Origin: Selaginella tamariscina
Taxonomy: Eukaryota > Streptophyta > Lycopodiopsida > Selaginellales > Selaginellaceae
Direction: 5' to 3'
Assembly (NCBI GenBank): GCA_003024785.1
Contig: PUQB01000299.1
Span: 211,597-275,596 of the forward strand
DNA: 64,000 nucleotides
Under the pieces are notes generated by a model. It had not been told where the DNA came from. It made no database searches and was given only the letters and a program-made list of their open reading frames with translations. The translations under genes and the position numbers were made by a program. Below, one piece after another: positions 24,140 to 35,726 of this stretch. How positions within the stretch are numbered: the first letter of the stretch is position 1; each line of letters begins with the position of its first letter.

Positions 24140-25985
24140 TTATGGTCCGTCATGTTTAAGGGACGCAAACTGGAGCTTAAGCTCCTTTCGAAGAATTTTC
24201 CAGTTGCTGACTTGGGGATCCTGTCGAGAAATACCACCCTGCGGACCTGTTTTATGGACGACACCTGTCAAAGCACACACATTGTCAGCTTATATTGATA
24301 TGTTGTTTCGAAATCTATACCTGAGATGCAACAAAGTCCATGACTTGTTGGCTAGTGACCTCCTTCCCAACACTTTTGACAACACATGCGAGGGGAATTT
24401 CACCCGCTGTCTTGTCTGGGAACCTACACAAAAACAAACAGTGAATACGCACGTACACATATATCTAAAGCTGAGCGAACTTACGGGACCACAGCACAAT
24501 CTGCTATGTCTGGATGAGTGAGCAAGATAGCTTCTAACTCGGCTGGAGCAACCTGTTGAGCAGTTAGCTTAGATATGCATAGTAAGTTATACATACCTGA
24601 GAACCCTTATTTGATATACTCCTTCAAGCGTTCGACAACGTAGAGGTACCCTTTTTCATCAAAGTAGACGGCATCCCCCGTGTGAAGCCAACCGTTCGTA
24701 TCAATGGCTTGGGCTGTTGAGACTGGATTGTTGAGGTACCCCTGCATGATTGACGGTCCCCTAAGCAGCAACTCCCCTCTGTGATTAGGAGGCAAGGGTT
24801 TCCCAGTTTGTAAGTCAACAACTTTAGCCTCGGTGTAGGGGCTCAACCTTCCAACCGAACCCAGAGGCCCAGCACCACCACTTGCTAGCGTGGTCGATTC
24901 CGTCATTCCGTACAGCTGAGAAAATTCCACGGTTTGGTTGCAAAAACTGCTACTTATTAATAAGTGATGCGTACCTGAATGAACTTTGCGATGTGTGGGA
25001 ACTTGGACAACAGCTCCCATTGTATCTTTGCTCAGTGGAGCACCGGCACAAAGGAGCGTCCTCAGAGAAGAGAGATCGTAACCCTTATCAATGTTTGCAT
25101 TCAGCAGCTCTAAAGCAACAGGAGGTGCACATGTGATCTTGGTAACCTGTACTTGTGGATGGCATGCACCGCGCTGGAAATGTGGTAGTGCGGCAGGAAA
25201 ACAAGCTGTGGTCCGCCCAAAAGCGCGGCACAGGCCAGCCACACGAGGCCACCATGCTACACATGGGAAACAAGACGAGGATAACATCGTCTGGATCGTC
25301 CATCTCATCGGGGCATTTGCAGTAACAGTCATGGCGGCGATGAGATTCCCATGGGAGGTTATCACACCTTTGCTCACTCCAGTTGTGCCAGACGAGTATA
25401 AGAGAGCTGCTGGATCGCTCTGCCTAACTCTCACCAGCGTGTCCCCGTTGCTGCTGGACAGAGAAAGCTCCTCAGTCACATCGTTTTGGATTTGGAATAC
25501 CTCCTCGACTAAAACCACTGGAATGTATGGAGCAAAGGAACAACCCAGCCTATCTCTCACTGCCTTGTTGGTGAAGAGCAGCTTTGAACCGGACATGCAA
25601 CTTGAAGCATGTGTAACTGGTTGCATGTTCAAAGTTGCGGATCTGGATTGATAGCAGTGGCAAGTGCTCCAAGACTGATGATGGCGTGAAAGACGATGGG
25701 AAAATGCAGGGAATTTGGGAGGAGAATCATGACCACATCACCCTGCTTAATCTTCATTGACTGCTGCATTTTCGTTGCAAGGGACTGAATAAATGAGAAT
25801 ATTTGCTCGGCAGCGAGAGATTTCCCACTATCTCCGTCTACCAGCGAAACTTTCTTCATCGAAGCCGCTTGTGACTGTGACAACATGTGCTTCACAAAAT
25901 TGGTGTGTGGATACAATGGTAGCCGCATGGGTTGAGACAGATCTGCACGAGTATAGATTCCAGTCTGAGTGTTATAATGTGCCAT
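24140..25985 (-). CDS. 4-coumarate:CoA-ligase-like acyl-CoA synthetase (ANL superfamily), 5 exons, apparent frameshifts
   Basis: An adenylate-forming enzyme that activates a carboxylic acid to its CoA thioester. Exons on the minus strand: 25,985-24,975, 24,915-24,597, 24,552-24,485, 24,423-24,321, 24,264-24,140. The N-terminus starts MAHYNTQTGIYTRADLSQP. The AMP-binding box is LLYSSGTTGVSKGVITSHGN. Then come LYGMTESTTLASGGAGPLGS, GELLLRGPSIMQGYLNNP, TNGWLHTGDAVYFDEKGYLY, VAPAELEAILLTHPDIADCA, and the C-terminal lid with IPKSATGK. At least six 1-2-nt indels are needed to keep the frame (near 25,635, 25,310, 25,265, 25,145, 25,015, 24,613 and 24,205). The last is one A missing from a homopolymer just before the catalytic-Lys region, after which the frame closes at a natural stop. 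No peroxisomal SKL end is visible. The exact substrate cannot be told. Confidence 0.88.
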
Positions 25986-26371
25986 GGTGTGAGATGATCT
26001 CTATCTAACTCGTATATTTATAGAATCATTCCTCCAAACTAATCAAGCACGTTTTAGATTCGGAAGTGGAGTATCGATCTTCGTTTGAGTCGGTCAAAAA
26101 CGGTTGCATATGCCTTGATTTGACCACTGGAAACACACTAAACTTGACATATTAGCTTGAAACACGTGTACGTTTCAAAGTTGAATTTGTTAAAACGCAC
26201 GAGTTTGGAACCAATGGAACCTACGGGTGTGGCGTGTGCTTCCTACTATATATATCCAGTCCCGCCCCATCAATTATCCAAGCACAAAAAAGCAAAAGTT
26301 GCATACACTTGAAAAGTAAAATAAATAAATACAACTAGTACTCACGGTTACCTCTTCTGCAGAAAGATATC
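25986..26371. promoter_or_regulatory. Shared intergenic promoter region between the 4CL-like and isocyanide synthase genes
   Basis: Only 386 bp separate the two divergent start codons. On the minus strand a TATA-like CTATAAATA (about 26,013-26,022) lies ~30 nt before the 4CL-like ATG. On the plus strand CTACTATATATATCC (about 26,244-26,258) lies ~115 bp before the isocyanide synthase ATG. Palindromic ACACGTGT (about 26,163-26,170) resembles a G-box core. The left boundary of the large inverted repeat (26,051) falls within this region, so the second isocyanide synthase copy carries the gene-proximal part of this promoter but not the 4CL-like side. Confidence 0.6.
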
Positions 26372-27965
26372 ATGTCTTTTCCAAAAGATTGCATTGCATT
26401 CCTCTATGTCCACCGCGACAACGGTGAAGTAGTATTCACCTCCAAAGGTGCTTCACACTTCTGTCCAATCCCAAGGGGCAGCTTTGTGTTTGACGACCTC
26501 ATGGCGCCTGGGATGAACTCGAGAGCACACAAGGAGCAAACGCGTGCCCGATCCTCTAGCATTAACAAGTTTGTATTGCCACTTGTAGACGCACACAATG
26601 GTTCTTCTTGGAGTGCCCATGTGTACGAGATGTTCACCCAAGGCAGTTTCACGGTGTAGTTTTCACCAGGGACGACGAAGGAGTGGAGTACTTGGCAACA
26701 ATATTGCTAAACAAAGGTGCAGATGCTAGGTCCTCGCTCCTCCTTGCGCCTGCCACCACCCCAGGCAAACGAGTGCAGAAGCTACAACATCAAAGCTGCT
26801 CAAGGTGTTCGAAACAACATCTCATACACTTCCCAAAGCACGATCAGTGGTTCACAAGCGGTGGAAAACAAAGATTTGCCGAGCAAGTGAAGTACCATGT
26901 TGTGCGGAGCATTCCCTTGCACCTCGTGTTGCCAGCTTTTCCTGCTAAGTCGTGCAACAGAGGCAAGGTCTTGGGGAAACAGCCCGACAAAGGCGAGGAG
27001 CTCGCTATACACAGCATGAAGATTGTTGCCGACAGAGTAAAGCTCATTTATCCTCCAGGTGTTCACTTTAACATCGTCTCCGACGGACATGTCTTCTCCG
27101 ACTCAGGCAAGTGTTTAAAGCTGTTTGTTACACGCTGTCGCTAACACATAATAATTATGAATGACAGTGGGGATTGATGATGCTGACGTGGACACGTACG
27201 GCCACATGTTCAGGACAATGGCAGCCACTTTGTACCCGGGGCTGCTCACATTCTACGGCCTGGACGATTTCCTGTTTGACAAAATGGAAGACAAAACATC
27301 CAAGAAGATACAACGGACCACGTTAGAACACCCTGTGAAGACCGTGCTAACCGACCGTGCCGAGATGGCAAGGAAGATTCTGACCTTGTTGTTTGGGAGC
27401 GACGAGTCGTGCTTACAGTACGACATTAAGAATGACAAAGAGACTGCAGCACTTTACTGTGGTTTCAAGAGGTTTATGCTTGAAGACCTTGCCGGACACG
27501 AGAGCTACAAAAATCTGGCTACAAACGTTGCTAGGAGAAAGCTCTGCAGCCGAGTTGCGTTTCTTATGATTCAGAGAAACAGAGCCTACTCGACCATGGT
27601 GGAATGGCTCTTTCCCATCCAGATTCGCATCTCCATCCACCCGTAAGTGTGTGCGTGCGTGTGCGCCAATGTTTTCTTCTTGACGAATTTGATTATCTAT
27701 TAGGCATCCAAACAAAGGGCCAAAGTACGGGATCAACCTTATTCATCCATCGCTGGTTGCAATGCAGAGGGACTCCAATGAGAAGCTGTTTCACACACCA
27801 ACACCTTGGCATAATGCAGTTCTCGAGATGCCCAACGGGAAGTTCTTGCTTCTGCCTTGTGCAACAATTCTGAATGGATTTGTAATCGACGGTGAAGCCG
27901 TGGTCAAAGTTGAGCCTTCGTATTATCCGGATGGAAGACCTAGCCACTTCAAGGCAGTCCCATAA
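26372..27965 (+). CDS. Isocyanide synthase, DIT1/PvcA family, copy 1 (3 exons)
   Basis: DIT1/PvcA-family proteins convert an amino-acid amine into an isocyanide (isonitrile) group in bacteria and fungi, or make a formyl-tyrosine-type precursor in yeast. Exons: 26,372-27,106, 27,168-27,642, 27,704-27,965 (TAA). Intron 1 starts GC (CAG/GCAAGT), intron 2 is GT-AG. Core blocks: HFPKHDQWFTSGGKQRF, LHLVLPAFPAKSCNRGKVLG, DKGEELAIHSMK, YPPGVHFNIVSDGHVFSDS, VGIDDADVDTYGHMFRTM, and C-terminal IRISIHPHPNKGPKYGIN and PWHNAVLEMPNGKFLLLP. About 490 residues, with an N-terminal extension of ~140 residues before the core that I do not recognise. Compared with copy 2 it lacks one base near 26,645-26,652, which breaks the frame between FTQG and HGVVFTRDDEG; the rest is open. 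A second doubtful frame point is 26,765-26,815, where copy 1 has GAAAC and copy 2 GAAC. Confidence 0.87.
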
Positions 27966-28387
27966 ACGCCAAGCTACTTAAGCCTAGGCAGTTGAAAATG
28001 GCAAACATCTCGCTTGCTATAGCTACTTCTAGAAGTGTAGAATTCGTTTAACTGGAATGCACACGAGAAGTTTTGAAAGTTAATATTGTGTTTTACTATA
28101 TGTTTCAATTGCCTTTAGCATCTTTTCAATCTTGTTTATCAAGGCTCATCATCTTCTCATAACTGCATTCTTGAAGTAAAGGATATGTGATTTGAATATT
28201 AAGTCTTCTTTACTTCACATATCTCTCTTTTTTAAGCCATATACATATATAATGCAAGGAGCAATTAGCAACGCGGGGAGACAAAAGAAGCTTTGAAATA
28301 TGGAGAAGGAAGCCCAATGAAAGATGCTGGTAATGCTTTATGGATCTCTTTCTCTTGTTGCCTCCAGAGTTCTTCGGTGGCTGTTTT

Positions 28388-29515
28388 TGTTGGAGGTCAG
28401 TCACGCTATGCCACGTCACTACCACCACGTAGACATAGAGTCGTGTCCGCCCAGTTATCTTTTACCGGGATCATGTACATCTTTAATTACATAGAACACT
28501 TTCAGAGTTCTCTCACGTTCATCTCCTACATGGTATCAGAGCAATTGGGAGCATGAGTAAGAGAACCTGGAAACATAAAAAAACAGCGGAAGGCTGCTGC
28601 AGCAAGATGCCGGGAGATTGCTCAGAGCATTGCACGAGTCGAGAAGAGGCGAGCTCAAAGAGCACAGAAAGAGAAGCCGAAAATGAAATCCATTTGTGTT
28701 CGCATCACACCCTGTTGTGATGCTTGTGAACGAAACCTCTGAATCAAATTTTCTTTCTCAAAACACATACAGAAAGTAAGAAAAACTCAGAGCCATGAAT
28801 ACTCGGACGATCAATATCCCGCAGTATAATGGCAGAGATTTTTTACTTGGGAAAAAGAAATGGCTTACATTTTCTTACGAGATGGCTGCATGAAAATCGT
28901 CCTTGGTACTGAAGCATTGCCAACGGTTACAGCCACTCCTGAACTCCTGGCGGAGAAGGTGGAAAACTGGAACCTTCGGAATGACAAAGCAATATCCTCA
29001 ATAGGAATAGGCTTGGGGAAGTTGTTCCAGCACCACCTTGATCTAAAGAAAACGGCGGCCGAGAACTGGGATCTCCTCAAGAAAACGCTCGGCAACCAAG
29101 CTCATGTGATCTCCACTAGCGTGGAGTATAAAACACAATTCTTCGGCCTGCGATTCCGCCGCGGTGAAGCCTGTTCCACCCTGGTGGGACGGATGAGAGC
29201 TCTGGTGGCCCAGCTGGAAGCCCTGGCACCAGCCTCAAAACCAACAAGATGCCGGCGGATCTCCTGACCAAGCCACTGGCAAAGTTACTCTTCCAAGCAC
29301 ACCGGGACACACTAGGTATTCGACCTTTACATTCTGTTGAACCGGGGATCCACGAGCAGCGTGCCTGAGGAGGAGTGTTGGAGGTCCAGTCACGCTATGC
29401 CACGTCACTACCACCACGTAGACATAGAGTCGTGTCCGCCCAGTTATTTTTAGCGGGATCATGTACATCTTTAATTACATAGAACACTTTCAGAGTTCTC
29501 TCATCATCTCCTACA
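28388..29515 (+). mobile_element. TRIM-like short LTR retrotransposon with gag remnant
   Basis: 1,128 bp. LTRs of ~140 bp at 28,388-28,530 and 29,379-29,515 start TGTTGGAGGT and end CTCCTACA. The 5' LTR is followed by the primer-binding site TGGTATCAGAGC (tRNA-iMet type, about 28,531-28,542), and the 3' LTR is preceded by the polypurine tract TGAGGAGGAG. The target duplication GTTTT flanks it exactly (28,383-28,387 and 29,516-29,520). There is no pol, so the element depends on an autonomous Copia element for movement. Confidence 0.92.
28797..29267 (+). pseudogene. Copia-type gag fragment inside the TRIM-like element
   Basis: Starts as MNTRTINIPQYNGRD and continues (after a likely 1-nt frame change near 28,850) with MAYIFLRDGCMKIVLGTEAL, then ENWDLLKKTLGNQAHVISTS and FGLRFRRGEACSTLVGRMRA. 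This is the pattern of plant Copia gag polyproteins (UBN2/DUF4219 type). It stops at about 29,265 without a zinc knuckle or protease and then passes into a short untranslated stretch before the polypurine tract. Confidence 0.72.
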
Positions 29516-29520
29516 GTTTT

Positions 29521-32400
29521 CTACTACAAAGCACATGTTACCTCCACTGCAAATTGCGACATCCACCTCAGGTGTTAATCAACTCGCAACAAAGTGCAAA
29601 ACACGAGCGAATATAGAAAATGAGTTGGACAAAGACAATTTGGCTCAATTAAATCTTGTTATTTACTTCTATATCAAAGAAGATATCGGTGATTTGAAAA
29701 TAACAATGCCGCTTCCAATAAAGAGACGATGGAGCTCAACATTAAAGATCTACCTGCAGTAATACAAAGGAAAAAAATGATTTATATTTGTTTGATATAA
29801 TAGTGAACTCAAAAACTGGTAAGTTTTAACCTCATTTCATAACGCAAAAAATAATTTAATATGAAGATTAAATCACATGCATGTCATAAATACACAAAAT
29901 TTTTTGTACGGTTGATTCTACATGGGTTTTAGCTTAAGTGGCTATAAACCCCACCCCTTTAAGTATATTAGAAATCATATATTAAAATATATAATAAGTA
30001 TTTAATATTTATAAGTTTTGAATTTCACCTTACATCTTTATTAATTAAAACCTAGTATTCAGTAAATTTTAAATCTAATTATAAAAACACATAATTAGCA
30101 TGGATGGAAGTGTTTTAAATGCATTTCCATGTGACATCATATATATTATATAGTAGTTGCTATAGATTGTACATTATATATGAATTGTAATGTATAAAAT
30201 GACATTAATTTTAAATAAAAATGTTAAAGTTTATTAACTCATTTTTCTTTGGTAGTGTGTACGTATACTAAACATATATACGCATTAACCCAAACACTAT
30301 TATCTTATGTTCTTAAAAAAACATAACATATATACATTCTAATCTATATACATATGACTCTATATTGTAGTTGATTATTATTATTGCTGTGTAATCTTTT
30401 ATTTATCATTTTACATTAGTGAGTGACCAGTCAAATATCAACCCATATTATTTTCATTTAATTAAAACACACATACACATACACACAACACTTTATTTTT
30501 CATTATTAGTTTTCAATTTTTTTTTTAAAAAAATTGAATTAATAAAATTACAATTATATTTATTCCCTTGAATTTGAATTGGACGTCAATTTAAAATTTA
30601 AAATAATTATGCTAGAGTCTTATCTTCTTTCAATCCTAATTTATTTCTCATATAACATATTATATTTTTAAACCATCATCATCTCTTAAATATATAAATT
30701 TTTCATATACCTTATTAAAAGATTTTCTTAATTCCACGAGAAACAATTCTTGTAGTTGAAGTACAAATAAAAAATATATTATAATATATTTAATAATGCT
30801 CAAATATGCATATCCATTAAAATGATTATTCCCTTCAACTTTATAAAATTGTTAACAATAATTATTATAAAACTCATTTACATTCTAAAGTTGAAATAGA
30901 CGTTAAAGAGTTATTAACACTATATAAATTAAAATTTAATTATATTAAATTAATATTTATCATTGTCCAATTAGAATTAATAATTAAAAGTTATCACATT
31001 AAAACCAAGTAACCAAAAATTTAATGATCTTTATTTAGGATGTTATTTGTAAAATAAAAAGAAAAAATAAACCCTAACACTTTAAAGTATTTGGGTTCAA
31101 TATATATAATAACTTTAAACTTTTATATGATAATTTATTAAAAATGTAACATATGAAGAATGTCACATTAATAAAGCTTATTAACAAAGCCATGTAATTT
31201 ACATCTTATTTTAATGTTTTATAACATTTTAAAATAATATTTATATATTCTTAACGACTTTATACATTGTGTAACTTACTTTAATTATGATATTTTTATT
31301 GTTGATATTAATACATGATTTAACTTATGCTATACATTCTAAAATAGAATGAAAAGATAAAGTTAACGTTAAAAAATAAAAATACATTTCTTTTTTTAAA
31401 CAAAATGAGAATAATAAATTCATCACAAGAAGATTAAACAACAACAAACTCATTATAACATTAATGACATTTCATTATTTAATTTTAAGTTTATAAATTT
31501 TAATTTTTTAATTTTAATAATGAGATTTATATTTGAAGATAAAAAATCCATTGTAATTAGTTTTTATATCAATAATTGTTTTTTTAAAGTATTTTAATAT
31601 ATAGTTTCTAATATACTTGGAAGTTAAAATTATACAAAATCAACCATATAAATTATTTTGTGTACAAATCTAATTTTTAACATTCACATGATTTAATCTT
31701 CATGTTGTGCATTATGAAAGCGATTGTTAAGTATTGTTAACTAATCAAAATAGGGTTGTTATGTTAAAAAAACATTTAACATCCATCCATCCACTTTTGT
31801 TGCCCTAGTGAATTCACTATTAAATTTAACAATATAAATATTTGATGTAGATCTTTAATGTTCAGCTTCATCATCTCTTTGGTGAGGAGTGACAGGTGCA
31901 TTGTGTATGTTTTGAGTATTTCTTTAGTACTCATTTCATTTAACAACCGCATTGTATGGATTCTAAAGTAAAAAAGTAAGATCTAATTCATCCAAGTTGT
32001 AGTTGTTGCTTACGTGTTGTATAGGTTTCCACGTTTTATAACTTGTAAACACCTTCACTTTTGCTATGGAACTCTTGCAAGTCGAAGTTGTCTTGCACTT
32101 TGTTGTGAGCTGATTAACACCCTAGGTGGAGGTAGCAATTTGAGTGGTGCATGTAACATGTTCTCACCCATAGTGTTTTATGGATCTCTTCATATTTCTT
32201 CAGTGGCTTTTTTTTGTTGTAGAGCATCTTTTATTGAGCTTCCTTCTCCGTATTTTGAAGCTTCTTTGTCTCTCCGCAGCGCTAAGTGCTCCATATGTAT
32301 ATGACTTAAAAGAAAGAGATATGTGAAGTAAAGAAGACTTAATTCTCAAATCATATATCCTTTACTTGTAATAATGCAGTTATGCATCGGTACATTGAAT
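29521..32400. other. Inner part of the inverted repeat, AT-rich, no supported gene
   Basis: Very AT-rich, with weak symmetrical similarity between its two halves (for example 29,835-30,000 against 31,590-31,720, and 29,545-29,600 against 32,085-32,160). Open frames at 29,535-29,762 (+) and 32,014-32,304 (+) are not conserved as protein between the arms, so I do not call them genes. The similarity of the arms suggests the original duplicated unit was larger than the gene and that this part has decayed. Confidence 0.6.
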
Positions 32401-32625
32401 TTCAAAGATGACTTAAACATGAATTGATGAACAAGATTAACAAGATGCTAAAGGGAATTGAAACATATACTAAAACACAATATTAACTTTTTAATACTTG
32501 TGGTGTACACTCCAGTTAAACGAATGCTCAAGCTATCTACACGTCTATGTATAACTCATCAGAAGTAGCTATAGCAAGCGAGATGTTTGCCATTTTCAAC
32601 TGCCTAGGCTTAAGTAGCTTGGCGT

Positions 32626-34216
32626 TTATGGGACTGCCTTGAAGTGGCTAGGTCTTCCATCCGGATAATACGAAGGCTCAACTTTGACCACGGCTTCACC
32701 GTCGATTACAAATCCATTCAGAATTGTTGCACAAGGCAGAAGCAAGAACTTCCCGTTGGGCATCTCGAGAACTGCATTATGCCAAGGTGTTGGTGTGTGA
32801 AACAGCTTCTCATTGGAGTCCCTCTGCATTGCAACCAGCGATGGATGAATAAGGTTGATCCCGTACTTTGGCCCTTTGTTTGGATGCCTAATAGATAATC
32901 AAATTCGTCAAGAAGAAAACATTGGCGCACACGCACGCACACACTTACGGGTGGATGGAGATGCGAATCTGGATGGGAAAGAGCCATTCCACCATGGTCG
33001 AGTAGGCTCTGTTTCTCTGAATCATAAGAAACGCAACTCGGCTGCAGAGCTTTCTCCTAGCAACGTTTGTAGCCAGATTTTTGTAGCTCTCGTGTCCGGC
33101 AAGGTCTTCAAGCATAAACCTCTTGAAACCACAGTAAAGTGCTGCAGTCTCTTTGTCATTCTTAATGTCGTACTGTAAGCACGACTCGTCGCTCCCAAAC
33201 AACAAGGTCAGAATCTTCCTTGCCATCTCGGCACGGTCGGTTAGCACGGTCTTCACAGGGTGTTCTAACGTGGTCCGTTGTATCTTCTTGGATGTTTTGT
33301 CTTCCATTTTGTCAAACAGGAAATCGTCCAGGCCGTAGAATGTGAGCAGCCCCGGGTACAAAGTGGCTGCCATTGTCCTGAACATGTGGCCGTACGTGTC
33401 CACGTCAGCATCATCAATCCCCACTGTCATTCATAATTATTATGTGTTAGCGACAGCGTGTAACAAACAGCTTTAAACACTTGCCTGAGTCGGAGAAGAC
33501 ATGTCCGTCGGAGACGATGTTAAAGTGAACACCTGGGGATAAATGAGCTTTACTCTGTCGCAACAATCTTCATGCTGTGTATAGCGAGCTCCTCGCCTTT
33601 GTCGGGCTGTTTCCCCAAGACCTTGCCTCTGTTGCACGACTTAGCAGGAAAAGCTGGCAACACGAGGTGCAAGGGAATGCTCCGCACAACATGGTACTTC
33701 ACTTGCTCGGCAAATCTTTGTTTTCCACCGCTTGTGAACCACTGATCGTGCTTTGGGAAGTGTATGAGATGTTGTTCGAACACCTTGAGCAGCTTTGATG
33801 TTGTAGCTTCTGCACTCGTTTGCCTGGGGTGGTGGCAGGCGCAAGGAGGAGCGAGGACCTAGCATCTGCACCTTTGTTTAGCAATATTGTTGCCAAGTAC
33901 TCCACTCCTTCGTCGTCCCTGGTGAAAACTACACCGTGGAAACCGCCTTGGGTGAACATCTCGTACACATGGGCACTCCAAGAAGAACCATTGTGTGCGT
34001 CTACAAGTGGCAATACAAACTTGTTAATGCTAGAGGATCGGGCACGCGTTTGCTCCTTGTGTGCTCTCGAGTTCATCCCAGGCGCCATGAGGTCGTCAAA
34101 CACAAAGCTGCCCTTGGGATTGGACAGAAGTGTGAAGCACCTTTGGAGGTGAATACTACTTCACCGTTGTCGCGGTGGACATAGAGGAATGCAATGCAAT
34201 CTTTTGGAAAAGACAT
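32626..34216 (-). CDS. Isocyanide synthase, DIT1/PvcA family, copy 2 (inverted, apparent frameshifts)
   Basis: Mirror copy of the gene at 26,372-27,965. Exons on the minus strand: 34,216-33,485, 33,423-32,949, 32,887-32,626. Introns have the same sequences, including the GC-AG intron 1. Exons 2 and 3 encode the same protein as copy 1. Exon 1 differs by single-base losses: one G of the GGGG run near 34,118 (after CPIPR), one A near 33,777, one C near 33,563 and one T near 33,537. At about 33,952 it keeps the base missing from copy 1 (FTQGGFHGVVFTRDD). Either both copies have begun to decay separately, or the indels are consensus errors and both are functional. Copy 2 has no 4CL-like neighbour. 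Confidence 0.83.
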
Positions 34217-34531
34217 GATATCTTTCTGCAGAAGAGGTAACCGTGAGTACTAGTTGTTTTTATTTTACTTTTCAAGTGTATGCAACTTTTGCTTTTTTGT
34301 GTGCTTGATAATTGATGGGGCGGGACTGGATATATATAGTAGGAAGCACACGCCACACCCGTAGGTTCCATTGGTTTCAAACTCGTGCGTTTTAATAAAT
34401 TCAACTTTGAAACGTACACGTGTTTCAAGCTAATATGTCAAGTTTAGTGTGTTTCCAGTGGTCAAATCAAGGCATATGCAACCGTTTTTGACCGACTCAA
34501 ACGAAGATCGATACTCCACTTCCGAATCTAA

Positions 34532-35726
34532 AACATGCATCATTAATTCATTCAAAATTTGTGATAATTTTTCATAAATGTATTTTGTTTTGTATGCATA
34601 ATATAGTTTTTGAATGTGCATGAAATGAATATTTATTATTTTAATTTAAAGTTTAATTAACATATCATAATTAAACTTGAATCTCTTAATATAATTACAT
34701 TATGCATATTAACAAAATTTATTTTTGAATACGTTAAATAAATTTTGAACGTGAATTTATCTAAGTTTGTTCGTTGACTTACAATTTATTAATATAAACC
34801 TGAGAATTCACAAAAATTAGTGATAATTTTTCATTTTCACAACAGAATTTTTTGAATGAAACATTAATTTTCATGTTCTTAAAAAATAAAAATGTAATAG
34901 TAAATAGCAATTTTAAATAACATATCATAATTAAACCTTTAATCTCTTATGATTAATTATGTATACATAACAAACTTTGTTTTTCGCACCTTTATACTAT
35001 GAGAATATGCATAGATTATTATTTCAATAAAATACGTATGGAAGTTTATTATGAACTAAAGAGAAAAAAGAAAAAAGTTAATTAATAAGACAAAAATTGA
35101 ATATGATTAACTCGCAAATTGTGTTAAACTATAAATGCTTGAATTATAATCCTAATTTTCTTATACAGAGGTTTTGGTATAAAATATTTTTAAATTTAAT
35201 ATATTTCTTACTTTAATATACGTTTGTTGCACCGTTTGTTATAAAAACATCCTTAAAGTATGAGCATCAACATCATCTAACATATTATTACTTTGATTCA
35301 TGACAAGCCCTCTGCATTGCATACGTAAATGTTATGTATATTATAATGTCAATATTATAATCCCAATACATTGTTTGCAAATATGAACGGACTATCGATT
35401 GATTTTCGTGTTTTATTTCAAACTCATTAATACAAACTTCAGTTTTAAGAAAATGAAAAATAAAAATAACCAGTTACTATGTACAGTGATCGGCACGTAC
35501 ATAGGCCATCGGGCAATCAATGACAAGCAACAACATAAGTCAAATTACTATTCATTCCAAACCAACACAAAGTAACACATATTGTTGGAAGTCATTATGT
35601 ACGTACTGCAAATATGAAATACTGGTCTTAGTATACAAAATTAAAATCATGTTTTTTTCTTTTAAATATACCATACATATTGACTATATTGTTTTAATAA
35701 ACAAAACTGCAAAATCATTTACAGAC
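34532..35726. other. AT-rich intergenic region
   Basis: About 1.2 kb between the outer end of the inverted repeat and the 3' end of the TBL gene. It contains two imperfect copies of a block with AACATATCATAATTAAAC (near 34,659 and 34,919) about 260 bp apart. I see no gene or terminal repeats. Confidence 0.6.

Larger units (their letters stand above)
26051..34531. repeat. Large imperfect inverted repeat carrying two isocyanide synthase copies
   Basis: The left arm starts at 26,051 (GTTTTAGATTCGGAAGTGG) and the right arm ends at 34,531 as its reverse complement. From 26,051 to about 28,030 (right arm 34,531 to about 32,560) the arms, including both introns and the 5' flank, are nearly identical apart from isolated indels. 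Just past the stop codons similarity falls clearly but continues, for example CAGTTGAAAATGGCAAACAT, TAAAGGATATATGATTTG, GGAGAAGGAAGC and GTGTTAATCA. It reaches at least 29,835-30,000 paired with about 31,590-31,720 (ATGAAGATTAAATCA, GGTTGATT). The centre is near 30.8 kb. A TRIM-like element interrupts only the left arm. Confidence 0.9.

Noticed and set aside
25091..25651. 186-codon open frame on the plus strand
   Set aside because: Antisense to the first exon of the 4CL-like gene; no recognisable protein, while the minus strand has clear ANL motifs.
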